Notes: a model not told the origin generated them from the letters alone. A stretch of DNA of 5,703 nt from Spirochaetaceae bacterium (GCA_003566875.1 PXBQ01000441.1:1-5703), one strand, 5' to 3'. Shown: positions 1 through 5,703, numbered from the stretch's first letter. Numbers and translations are program-made.

Positions 1-24
1 CCGCACTTTTTTTTCGTTTTCCAC
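1..24 (-). CDS. Start of a further gene (first eight codons only), possibly hslV
   Basis: Reading from GTG at 22-24 gives M-E-N-E-K-K-V-R up to the window edge, with no stop. A strong ribosome site lies 6 nt upstream and the xerC stop is 2 bp before the start, so this is very likely the next operon gene. Eight residues cannot identify it. By gene order, xerC (codV) is followed by clpQ/hslV in Bacillus, and HslV proteins carry a short leader before the catalytic Thr-Thr, which a K-V-R ending would fit. TopA is an alternative, because it often follows smf and may begin with a short charged leader. Neither is shown by the sequence. Confidence 0.65.
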
Positions 25-26
25 TG

Positions 27-935
27 TTATCTCCTTCGCTCTCCGCCGTGCGGATGCGCTTGTTCGTAAATCCTCTTGAGTTTTCCGAGCCCGACGTGCG
101 TGTAGATCTGCGTCGTAGAGATATTTGCGTGCCCAAGCAACTCGCCGACGACCCGGATATCGGCGCCCGCATCGAGAATATGCGTGGCGAAACTGTGCCT
201 GAACGTGTGCGGTGAAACCTTTTTTGCGAGCCCCGCGTCGACTGCGCGTTTATGAATGATCATCGCCGCGCCACGCTGCGTGAGCCGCGTCCCGTTCTGA
301 TTAAGGATCAACGCCTGTTCGCCGGTCGTCGCTTTCGAGTGAACCAACGCAGCGCGCAGCGGCACGTACTCTTCGAGAGTATCGTGCGCCGACCCACCGA
401 GAAAAACGACGCGGTCTTTCCGGCCTTTGCCGTGCACGAGAATCGACTTGCGTTTGAAACGGACGTCGCTGAGATCGACATTGATCAGCTCGGAAATACG
501 ACACCCGGTCGAGTACAGTATCTCGAGCAACAACCGATCGCGAACCGCAGCGAAATCGTGTCCGGGAAATCCAAGAATGCGTTCGATTTCCTCGCCAAAC
601 AGGAACTCAGGAAGATGCCTTCCGTTCTTGAGATTTCGGACCCCGTCGGTCGGATTGTCGTTACGAACGCCACGCTCGACGAGGAACCGGAAAAAGCCGC
701 GCAACGTCGAGATCACCCTGTTTATCGAAGCGACCGACGCGTTCCTGCGCGACAGCGACGCGACGTATCGCCTGAGGCATCCTGTATCCGCCGATACACA
801 CGTCGACTCCGGCTCTTCGCGATCGAGCCACGCGGCAAAACTCCTGAGATCGCCCGCGTACGCCGCGACGGTCGCGTCCGAGAGATTCCGGATGGTCGAA
901 ACGTACGTCAAGTACGACTCAATATTCCATTCCAC
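27..935 (-). CDS. xerC: Tyrosine recombinase, XerC type
   Basis: This is the second Xer-family recombinase of the window. XerC pairs with XerD at dif to resolve chromosome dimers. The 302-residue product starts at GTG 935, chosen from the GAGGTGA site. Starting at GTG 944 would add three residues. A SAM-like DNA-binding domain covers about 3-90 and the catalytic domain about 108-295. Active-site residues are all present: R146 (CRISEL), K170 (GKGRKD), H243 and R246 (HTFRH), H269 (LLGHAN) and Y278 (TTQIYTHV). XerC identity is suggested by NPTDGVRNLKNGRHLP (94-109), like the NP-GV-K-RHLP segment of XerC, and by the tail IYEQAHPHGGERRR, like the XerC AHPRAKRGK end. In Bacillus the orthologue codV sits downstream of smf in the same way. 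The assignment of C versus D is by inspection only. The TAA stop lies inside the spacer between the ribosome site and start of the next gene. Confidence 0.92.
   Translation of the reverse strand: MEWNIESYLTYVSTIRNLSDATVAAYAGDLRSFAAWLDREEPESTCVSADTGCLRRYVASLSRRNASVASINRVISTLRGFFRFLVERGVRNDNPTDGVRNLKNGRHLPEFLFGEEIERILGFPGHDFAAVRDRLLLEILYSTGCRISELINVDLSDVRFKRKSILVHGKGRKDRVVFLGGSAHDTLEEYVPLRAALVHSKATTGEQALILNQNGTRLTQRGAAMIIHKRAVDAGLAKKVSPHTFRHSFATHILDAGADIRVVGELLGHANISTTQIYTHVGLGKLKRIYEQAHPHGGERRR
31..36 (-). promoter_or_regulatory. Strong ribosome binding site of the next gene
   Basis: AAGGAG on the coding strand ends 6 nt before a GTG at 22-24. It is formed by the last codons of xerC, whose TAA stop falls in the spacer. 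The near-ideal sequence and spacing are the main evidence that a gene starts at position 24. Confidence 0.75.
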
Positions 936-1929
936 CGATCTCACCTCTGATCATCGCGGCTATCGTTGCCCCGGGGGCAGCGGGCGCCGATTCGTGTTCC
1001 GACGACGCATCGCCGATCGTGCCGTCACTCGGCGTACCCCTGTCGGGAAGACTCTCTATTCCCCACTCCTCGGCGATCTCGCCGGCGTTCCGGACGACGA
1101 TGGCGCCGTCCTCGGCGAGCGTCGCGGTCCCGACCCCCGACTCTCCGGCCATTCCGTCGGCGTGCACAAAAATGTCACGCCCCTGTTCGAGCGCGAACTC
1201 GGCCGAAATGAGCGCTCCGGATCGCTCGGGTGCTTCAACGATCACGACGCCGCGCGACAGGCCCGTGATGATCCGGTTGCGCGCGGGAAAGTGATACTTG
1301 AGCGGGGGCGTCCCCGGGGGATACTCGGATATTAACGCACCCCCGGCGGCGAGTATCTCGCGCGCGAGCGGCTTGTTTTCCGGCGGATATACCGCATCGA
1401 TTCCGTTTCCGAGCACCGCGACCGTCATCCCACCGCCGTCGAGACAGCCTTGATGCGCGGCAGTATCGATTCCGCGCGCAAGCCCCGACACGACGGGCAA
1501 CCCGATTTCGGCGACCTCGCGCGCCGTTCGGTACGCGGCCGCACGCCCCGGCCGCGACGGCCTGCGAGTTCCAACGATCGAAACCGGTGGTCTACCACCG
1601 GGAGAGAGCGTACCGCGAAGAAAAAGCAGGTACGGGGGATCGTGAATCTCGCGGAGCACCGCGGGGTACGCGGCATCCCAGTACGACAGGGCCGATATCT
1701 CTCGGCGTTCAAGGTAAACACAGTCGGCTTCGGCGAGCGATATCGTGTACGAGGGGTCCCAAGCCGCTGCGTTGATCCGACGGCCGACGATATTCCTTAT
1801 GTCGTCGAGCGAGAGAGTCTCGAAGAACCGAACCGAGCTCACGACATCGCGAACGATTAGCTTCTCACTCGTCGCGAGAAACGTCATTCTTGCGGTTGCA
1901 AGGTTGATGACTGTGTCGGCCCGGCTCAT
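919..1929 (-). CDS. dprA: DNA processing protein DprA (Smf)
   Basis: DprA binds incoming single-stranded DNA in the cytoplasm and loads RecA during natural transformation. It is also widespread in bacteria not known to be transformable. The 336-residue product has the Rossmann-like DprA core: VGTRRPSRPG (119-128), SGLARGIDTAAHQGCL (148-163), GNGIDAVYPPEN (174-185), SEYPPGTPP (201-209), FPARNRIITGLS (214-225) and VEAPERSGALISAEFALEQG (231-250). The usual following PG-x-N-LI segment is divergent: VHADGM (255-260), then GVGTATLAEDGA (265-276). After about residue 292 the tail is a Pro/Ser/Gly/Ala-rich linker ending in GGMEY, and no C-terminal winged-helix domain is seen. A poorly conserved N-terminal region (1-85) precedes the core. 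The gene overlaps the lipoprotein stop as ATGA upstream and the xerC-like start by 17 bp downstream, indicating co-translation. Confidence 0.95.
   Translation of the reverse strand: MSRADTVINLATARMTFLATSEKLIVRDVVSSVRFFETLSLDDIRNIVGRRINAAAWDPSYTISLAEADCVYLERREISALSYWDAAYPAVLREIHDPPYLLFLRGTLSPGGRPPVSIVGTRRPSRPGRAAAYRTAREVAEIGLPVVSGLARGIDTAAHQGCLDGGGMTVAVLGNGIDAVYPPENKPLAREILAAGGALISEYPPGTPPLKYHFPARNRIITGLSRGVVIVEAPERSGALISAEFALEQGRDIFVHADGMAGESGVGTATLAEDGAIVVRNAGEIAEEWGIESLPDRGTPSDGTIGDASSEHESAPAAPGATIAAMIRGEIGGMEY
941..947 (-). promoter_or_regulatory. Ribosome binding site that decides the xerC start
   Basis: GAGGTGA on the coding strand is 5 nt upstream of the GTG at 935 and lies within the end of dprA. 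An earlier in-frame GTG at 944 is itself part of this motif and has no site before it, so 935 is the better start. Confidence 0.75.
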
Positions 1930-2702
1930 CTCACGCCCTCCGTCAACTCTCTTCGATTCCGCAGCGCCTGGTCGCGAATCGTGGAGTCGCGCGCGGTTCG
2001 GGCAATCTCGTCGTACACCTCGGCCGCCTCTTCGACGCGGCCCGTCATCACGTACGCACGCGCGAGTAGAAAACGAGCCTCGACGTGATCACGCGACCGC
2101 TCGAGTATCCTCGCGAGAAGTGGTAACGCGTCGGTCGGTCTGTCCAACTCAAACAGATACAACACGCTCAGACCGTACAACGCGTCGACGTAACCCGGGT
2201 CGAGCTCTATCGCGCGTCGGTAATATCGCTCCGATGCAGCCGTGAGCCGGTCGCTTTCGGCGGGTTCGAGCGCCGACCGCGCCGATCGCCCCGCGGCGAC
2301 ACCCGCGAGATACGAGAGAATCGGGTTCTCCGGCGCGATAAACACCGCGCGCTCGAGCGCCTCGAGCGCAGGACCGTACATCTCACGTTCGATGAAAGCC
2401 GACGCGAGCATACGCTGGAACACCGACACCTGCTCGTACGCGTTGACCATCTCCTCGATCCTCCGCTCGTACCGCTCGATGTCGCGCCTGAGCTCGACCA
2501 CACGATCGTCGTCAATCTGCCGTCCCGTGTACGCAGGGTCTTCCATCGAAACGAGATCCTCGAGCCTTCGATCGACGTCACGACGACACGCGGACAGACC
2601 ACCCGCGCTGAACACGACGAGGAGTATTATTACGGCTCGATAGATCGTCCTCATAGTAACTGTACGTATCCCTTTTTTTTCACGCTTCACGCCCGGATTC
2701 AT
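1926..2702 (-). CDS. Predicted lipoprotein with TPR-like repeats, function unknown
   Basis: I do not recognise a named family. The 258-residue product begins with a basic segment, then a hydrophobic stretch AVIILLVVFSAGGLSA (23-38) and a lipobox LSAC (36-39). It is therefore probably lipid-modified on C39 and exported to the membrane surface or periplasm. A charged region with coiled-coil character (about 66-92) follows. Then come three or four tetratricopeptide-like helical pairs: about 95-127, 155-171 (YYRRAIELDPGY), 172-205 and 207-238 (ARAYVMTGRVEEAAEVYDEI). TPRs usually mediate protein-protein contacts. The start is uncertain. ATG 2702 overlaps the xerD stop as ATGA but has GGAG only 14 nt upstream. 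ATG 2654 (residue 17) would give a normal-length signal peptide with the Cys at position 23, but also lacks a good ribosome site. The stop overlaps the dprA start. Placement in a division/DNA-processing operon hints at an envelope role linked to division, but this is only inference. Confidence 0.85.
   Translation of the reverse strand: MNPGVKREKKGIRTVTMRTIYRAVIILLVVFSAGGLSACRRDVDRRLEDLVSMEDPAYTGRQIDDDRVVELRRDIERYERRIEEMVNAYEQVSVFQRMLASAFIEREMYGPALEALERAVFIAPENPILSYLAGVAAGRSARSALEPAESDRLTAASERYYRRAIELDPGYVDALYGLSVLYLFELDRPTDALPLLARILERSRDHVEARFLLARAYVMTGRVEEAAEVYDEIARTARDSTIRDQALRNRRELTEGVR
1936..1941 (-). promoter_or_regulatory. Strong ribosome binding site of dprA
   Basis: GGAGGG on the coding strand lies 6 nt upstream of the ATG at 1929, inside the last codons of the lipoprotein gene. 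It supports that start over the internal ATG at 1887, which has no comparable site. Confidence 0.8.
2586..2654 (-). other. Lipoprotein signal peptide and lipobox coding segment
   Basis: From the internal ATG at 2654 the segment encodes MRTIYRA, a 16-residue hydrophobic core and LSAC. The lipidated cysteine codon is at 2586-2588. It fits the [LVI][ASTVI][GAS]C rule for signal peptidase II. The residue after Cys is Arg, so an inner-membrane Asp retention signal (as known in E. coli) is absent. Confidence 0.75.
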
Positions 2703-3589
2703 CCGCGTGGATGAAACTCCGCGTGATACGTGCGCAGATCTTCTCGCCCGACATGCGTGTAGATCTGCGTGGTGTTAATATCCGCGTGGCCCAACAACTC
2801 CTGGACCGAACGCAAGTCAGCACCTCCGTCGAGAAGATGCGTCGCAAAAGAGTGTCGGAGCGTATGCACCTTCGCCGTGATCCCGGCTCGCGCGCGAATA
2901 TCCGAGAATCTCTTCCACATCCCTTTACGCGACAACCCCTCGCCGCGATGATTCAAGAACAGCCGGTCGGACGTGTTGCCGCCGATCAAAGAGGGTCTCC
3001 CGCGCTGGAGATACTCCGAAAGCCAGTGCACCGCCTCGCCGCCGATCGGGACGAGCCTCTCCTTGTCACCTTTGCCGCGAACACGAACGAGTTTCTCGTT
3101 CAAGAACAGCTTCGAGACCGACAACTCGACGGCTTCGGAAATCCGGAGTCCGCACGAGTAGATCAGCTCGAACAAGGCGCGATCGCGCAAGCCGAGTGGG
3201 TCGGTCGTATCGATCAGATCGAGCAAACGTTCAACTTCTTCGATCGAGAGCACACCGGGAAGACGATGTTCGGCTTTCGGCATAACTATCGCATTCACCG
3301 GGTTATCGGAACGAATCCCCTCGAGATTCATGAAGTGAAACAACGACCGGAGAGCCGAGACGATTTTCGCGACCGTCCGGTCGTCGACCGGGTTTTCACC
3401 CGTGCGCCGAGTCATGAGGTACTCGATCACGTCGTCGGCCGTTGCGCAGGCGAGATCGGTGTCGCGTTCGCTCAGAAACGTCGCACACGATCTGCACGAG
3501 CGCAGATACGTCTCGACGGTACGCGGCGCGAGCCTCAACTCCGAGACGAGATACCCCTCAAACTGCAGCAGAACTGTCCGCGCCTTCAT
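2699..3589 (-). CDS. xerD: Tyrosine recombinase, XerD type
   Basis: This is a site-specific tyrosine recombinase. XerD works with XerC to cut and rejoin DNA at dif, converting chromosome dimers to monomers at division. The 296-residue length is typical. A SAM-like core-binding domain fills about residues 4-95, and the catalytic domain spans 110-290. All active-site residues are visible: R149 (CGLRISE), K173 (GKGDK), H242 and R245 (HTLRH), H268 (LLGHAD) and the nucleophile Y277 (TTQIYTHV). XerD rather than XerC is suggested by LPGVLSIEEVERLLD (110-124), which resembles the XerD interdomain segment, and by the tail ending HPRG. The C/D assignment is by eye and less certain than the family. The start is 6 bp after the ftsZ stop, with only a weak AGGG ahead of it, so translation probably depends on ribosomes leaving ftsZ. 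The stop overlaps the next gene as ATGA. The chromosomal setting among housekeeping genes argues against a phage integrase. Confidence 0.9.
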   Translation of the reverse strand: MKARTVLLQFEGYLVSELRLAPRTVETYLRSCRSCATFLSERDTDLACATADDVIEYLMTRRTGENPVDDRTVAKIVSALRSLFHFMNLEGIRSDNPVNAIVMPKAEHRLPGVLSIEEVERLLDLIDTTDPLGLRDRALFELIYSCGLRISEAVELSVSKLFLNEKLVRVRGKGDKERLVPIGGEAVHWLSEYLQRGRPSLIGGNTSDRLFLNHRGEGLSRKGMWKRFSDIRARAGITAKVHTLRHSFATHLLDGGADLRSVQELLGHADINTTQIYTHVGREDLRTYHAEFHPRG

Positions 3590-3593
3590 CGTA

Positions 3594-3597
3594 CCCT
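3594..3597 (-). promoter_or_regulatory. Weak ribosome site of xerD merged with the ftsZ stop codon
   Basis: The coding strand reads AGGG, whose AG belongs to the TAG stop of ftsZ, 4 nt before the xerD ATG. This is short and close for an independent ribosome site and fits coupled re-initiation after FtsZ synthesis. Confidence 0.4.
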
Positions 3598-4771
3598 ACT
3601 GCCCGCCGCCGGGTATTTGCCGATACCGAAGTACCGCCGGAACCCCAAGTTCGTCGTCGGAGGCCGAGTCGTCGGCGTAGTGTTCGCGGGCCTTTTTCCC
3701 CCTACCGGTCGTCATCGAGACCCACTCATCGAGCGTGATATACTCCTCTTTTCGCTCTTTGGTCTCGGACTTTTCCGCGTGCGCGTTTCGATCGATATTG
3801 AAACCGGTCGCGATAACGGTGACTTTCGCCTCGCCGCCCATCGACTCGTCGATCGCGCTGCCGGCGATGATCAACGCATCCTCGTCCGCGCTCTCGGTGA
3901 TGATGTTGAGGATCTCCTCGTACTCGGTAAGTGAAAAGTCGGGACCGCCGCAGACGTTCACGAGCAGCCCCTTGGCGCCCTCGATGCTCGCGTCTTCGAG
4001 AAGCGGATTGTTGATCGCACTCGTCGCCGCGTCGACAGCACGGTTGTCGCCCTCGCCGGATCCTATCCCCATCAACGCGTCGCCCTGACCACTCATGATC
4101 GTCTTGACGTCGGCGAAGTCGATGTTGATCTCGCCGGGTTTTGTGATCAAGTCGGAGATACCCTGAACGCCCTGACGCAACACGTCGTCGGCGATCCGGA
4201 ACGCCTCGTTGATCGGCGTTTTTCGTTCGACGATCTTCAGCAGATGCTGATTCGGGATCGTAATGAGCGTGTCCACGGAGTCCCGGAGTTTCTCTATGCC
4301 CGCGGCCGCGAGTCGCAGTTTTCGCTGACCTTCAAAACCGAACGGTTTCGTCACGACCGCGACCGTCAGGATTCCGAGCTCGCGCGCGATTTGCGCGATC
4401 ACCGGAGCCGCTCCGGTACCGGTGCCGCCCCCCATGCCCGCGGTGATAAACACCATGTCGGCGCCTTCGATCAGATTCTGGATCTCTTCGCGATCCTCGA
4501 GCGCGGCGTTTTCGCCGACTTCGGGTTTTCCTCCCGCGCCGAGCCCTCCGGTGAGTTTCGACCCCAGAGGAAGCCGTATCGGCGCGCTCGATCTCTGCAG
4601 CGCCTGCAGATCGGTATTCACCGCGATGAACTCGACGTTTGCGAGTCCCGTCGCTATCATTCTGTCGACGGCGTTACTGCCGCCGCCACCGACACCGATC
4701 ACCTTGATAACGGTCGGGTTACGATACGTATCGTTCACCATTTCGCCGTCGTCGAGTATTTCAAACTTCAT
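3596..4771 (-). CDS. ftsZ: Cell division protein FtsZ, tubulin-like GTPase
   Basis: FtsZ polymerises with GTP into the cytoplasmic Z-ring that organises septation. The 391-residue product has the nucleotide-binding start VIGVGGGGSNAVDRMI (24-39) and the tubulin signature GGGTGTGAAP (114-123). The T7 synergy loop INIDFADV (215-222) carries N216, D218 and D221 in the NxDxxD pattern. The globular core ends near ATGFNID (321-327). A short, charged linker of about 48 residues follows, then the conserved tail peptide VPAVLRYRQ (377-385), which in other bacteria binds FtsA. The tail runs on for six residues, IPGGGQ. The ATG at 4771 is chosen because a very G-rich Shine-Dalgarno sequence precedes it. 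An in-frame ATG at 4816 would add 15 unusual residues and overlap ftsA, and the ATG at 4741 lacks a good ribosome site. The xerD-like start follows 6 bp after the stop. Confidence 0.97.
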   Translation of the reverse strand: MKFEILDDGEMVNDTYRNPTVIKVIGVGGGGSNAVDRMIATGLANVEFIAVNTDLQALQRSSAPIRLPLGSKLTGGLGAGGKPEVGENAALEDREEIQNLIEGADMVFITAGMGGGTGTGAAPVIAQIARELGILTVAVVTKPFGFEGQRKLRLAAAGIEKLRDSVDTLITIPNQHLLKIVERKTPINEAFRIADDVLRQGVQGISDLITKPGEINIDFADVKTIMSGQGDALMGIGSGEGDNRAVDAATSAINNPLLEDASIEGAKGLLVNVCGGPDFSLTEYEEILNIITESADEDALIIAGSAIDESMGGEAKVTVIATGFNIDRNAHAEKSETKERKEEYITLDEWVSMTTGRGKKAREHYADDSASDDELGVPAVLRYRQIPGGGQ

Positions 4772-4773
4772 GT

Positions 4774-4783
4774 CCCCTCCCCC
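4774..4783 (-). promoter_or_regulatory. Strong ribosome binding site of ftsZ
   Basis: The coding strand reads GGGGGAGGGG and ends 2 nt before the ftsZ ATG. The GGAGG core (4776-4780) is 4 nt from it. It decides the start at 4771 over the upstream in-frame ATG at 4816. A minimal start-stop pair, ATG TAG (4783-4788), touches its 5' end. Confidence 0.75.
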
Positions 4784-4794
4784 TACATGACTCG

Positions 4795-5703
4795 CTAGAA
4801 AAAGTTCTTCAACCACTTCCTCAAACCCGACACGGTCCCGGGTTTCTCTTTTGTTCGTCCACCACGCTCACGCGTGGCAACTGCCTCAGCTCCGAACATA
4901 ACCAATCCAACCGCCGTCGCAAACCGCGGAGTTCTGTACTCGGAAACCACACCTCCGTGGTCGGCCGGAACGCCGATGCGCGCGGCCGTCTGGAACACAT
5001 CCTGCGCGAGTTCCACCGCCCCGGGCAGAAGCGCGCCACCCCCGGTCAACACGACACCTCCGCCGATGTTCGCGAGGTACCCCTTTTTCTCGATCCGCTC
5101 GCGAACCATCTTGAATATCTCGAGCATCCGTGGCTGGAGAATCGTGCAGATATCCAGGCGCGAGACCGACAGCGGTGGCCGCCCGCCGACGCCGGGGATG
5201 ATGACCGACTCGTCGTCGGGCTCGATCAAAGACGGATGGCAGCAGCCGGACTCACGCTTGATGCGTTCGGCGGCCTCCATCGGCGTCTTGAGCATAATCG
5301 AAAGGTCGCTCGTAACCTGCGCGCCCGCGACCGGTACGACGCTCGTGAAGTACGGCGCTCCGTCGAGGTACACGAGCACGTCGGTCGTTCCTCCGCCGAG
5401 GTCGATCACGAGCACTCCAAGATCTTTCTCGTCCTGCGAGAGAACCGCGCGAGCGGCCGCGAGAGCCTCGAGCACGATGTTGTCGACCGAAAACCCCGCG
5501 CGATTGACGCACTTGACGAGGTTCTGCGCGGCCGATACCGAACCCGTGATGATGTGCACCTCGGCCTCGAGCCGGACGCCGATCATGTCGATCGGGTCTT
5601 TCACGCCTCCCTGATCGTCGACGATGAATTCCTGCGGAATCACGTGGATGACCTCGCGGTCCATAGGGATCACGACGGCTTTCGCCGCGTCGATCACACG
5701 CTC
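4795..5703 (-). CDS. ftsA: Cell division protein FtsA, C-terminal part (start lies outside the window)
   Basis: FtsA is the actin-like ATPase that tethers FtsZ filaments to the inner face of the cytoplasmic membrane and recruits later division proteins. The frame is open to the window edge. 302 residues are visible against roughly 410-420 for the family, so about 110-120 N-terminal residues, including the first phosphate motif, are missing. Counting visible residues, VIPQEF at 21-26 matches the usual FtsA segment after domain 1C. The phosphate-2 motif VIDLGGGTTD is at 99-108 and the adenosine motif GGGVVLTGGG is at 214-223. The last residues, GLRKWLKNFF (293-302), form the amphipathic membrane-targeting helix, so the C-terminus is complete. 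The TAG stop is followed 23 bp later by ftsZ. A GTG at 5697 is internal and is not the start. No frameshift is seen. Confidence 0.96.
   Translation of the reverse strand, partial: ERVIDAAKAVVIPMDREVIHVIPQEFIVDDQGGVKDPIDMIGVRLEAEVHIITGSVSAAQNLVKCVNRAGFSVDNIVLEALAAARAVLSQDEKDLGVLVIDLGGGTTDVLVYLDGAPYFTSVVPVAGAQVTSDLSIMLKTPMEAAERIKRESGCCHPSLIEPDDESVIIPGVGGRPPLSVSRLDICTILQPRMLEIFKMVRERIEKKGYLANIGGGVVLTGGGALLPGAVELAQDVFQTAARIGVPADHGGVVSEYRTPRFATAVGLVMFGAEAVATRERGGRTKEKPGTVSGLRKWLKNFF

Noticed and set aside
427..1335. A 302-codon plus-strand open frame across xerC and dprA
   Set aside because: It is antisense to well-supported genes, is Arg/Ser-rich without motifs and has no ribosome site. It is a shadow frame.
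1745..2245. Plus-strand frame opposite dprA and the lipoprotein
   Set aside because: Composition is Arg/Thr/Ser-rich without domains, and it lies over the coupled lipoprotein-dprA junction. It is treated as a shadow.
2673..2680. T8 run on the plus strand, considered as an intrinsic terminator
   Set aside because: It is read as A8 in the direction of transcription of all genes here, no GC-rich hairpin precedes it on the plus strand, and it lies inside a coding region.
97..2770. Shared 17-mer at 97-113 and 2754-2770, considered as a possible direct repeat or attachment site
   Set aside because: Both copies encode the conserved TQIYTHV active-site segment of the two Xer proteins. The similarity is explained by protein homology, and the flanks diverge.
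27..3589. The recombinases as integrases of a mobile element
   Set aside because: Both are Xer-sized, with Xer-like tails, and are co-directional with and coupled to housekeeping genes. No cargo, terminal repeats or tRNA attachment site is visible.
2711..3934. A 407-codon plus-strand open frame spanning xerD and the end of ftsZ
   Set aside because: It is antisense to two proteins with intact catalytic motifs, crosses their junction, has low-complexity Arg-rich composition and no recognisable domain. Long antisense frames are expected in GC-rich DNA.
1..5703. A dif site for the encoded XerC/XerD
   Set aside because: I looked for two inverted 11-bp half-sites around a 6-bp centre resembling TTATGTTAAAT and saw no convincing match. 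Non-coding space here is at most 23 bp per junction, and dif is expected near the replication terminus.

Overview
The window is a tightly packed, single-direction gene cluster. Every supported gene lies on the minus strand, so transcription runs from position 5703 down to 1. The order is ftsA (C-terminal three quarters), ftsZ, a XerD-type tyrosine recombinase, a TPR-repeat lipoprotein, dprA/smf, a XerC-type tyrosine recombinase, and the first eight codons of another gene. Junctions are minimal: 23 bp (ftsA/ftsZ), 6 bp (ftsZ/xerD), a 4-bp ATGA overlap (xerD/lipoprotein), a second 4-bp ATGA overlap (lipoprotein/dprA), a 17-bp overlap (dprA/xerC) and 2 bp (xerC/next gene). I see no internal terminator, convincing internal promoter, RNA gene, mobile element or CRISPR array. 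No gene-free stretch exceeds 25 bases.

The organism is a bacterium with a fairly GC-rich genome. A free-living or host-associated spirochaete (Spirochaetales/Treponema relatives) is my best guess. The reasons are the ftsA-ftsZ-smf-xer arrangement, which I recall from Treponema-type genomes, the lipoprotein in the cluster, and a DprA with a divergent C-terminal motif and no winged-helix domain. This is an inference from context, not a proven assignment.

Functionally the cluster joins three jobs. FtsA and FtsZ build the membrane-anchored division ring. XerC- and XerD-type recombinases are normally the two partners that resolve chromosome dimers at dif near the terminus during division. DprA loads RecA on incoming single-stranded DNA. 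The dprA-xerC part resembles the smf-topA-trmFO-codV(xerC)-clpQ-clpY-codY-flgB order of Bacillus subtilis with topA and trmFO absent. This makes hslV/clpQ, or failing that topA, a reasonable guess for the gene that starts at position 24.

I find no evidence of an exotic new system. The least understood component is the TPR lipoprotein, which is translationally coupled between xerD and dprA. The most interesting structural point is that XerC- and XerD-type genes sit about 1.8 kb apart in the same apparent operon as ftsAZ.
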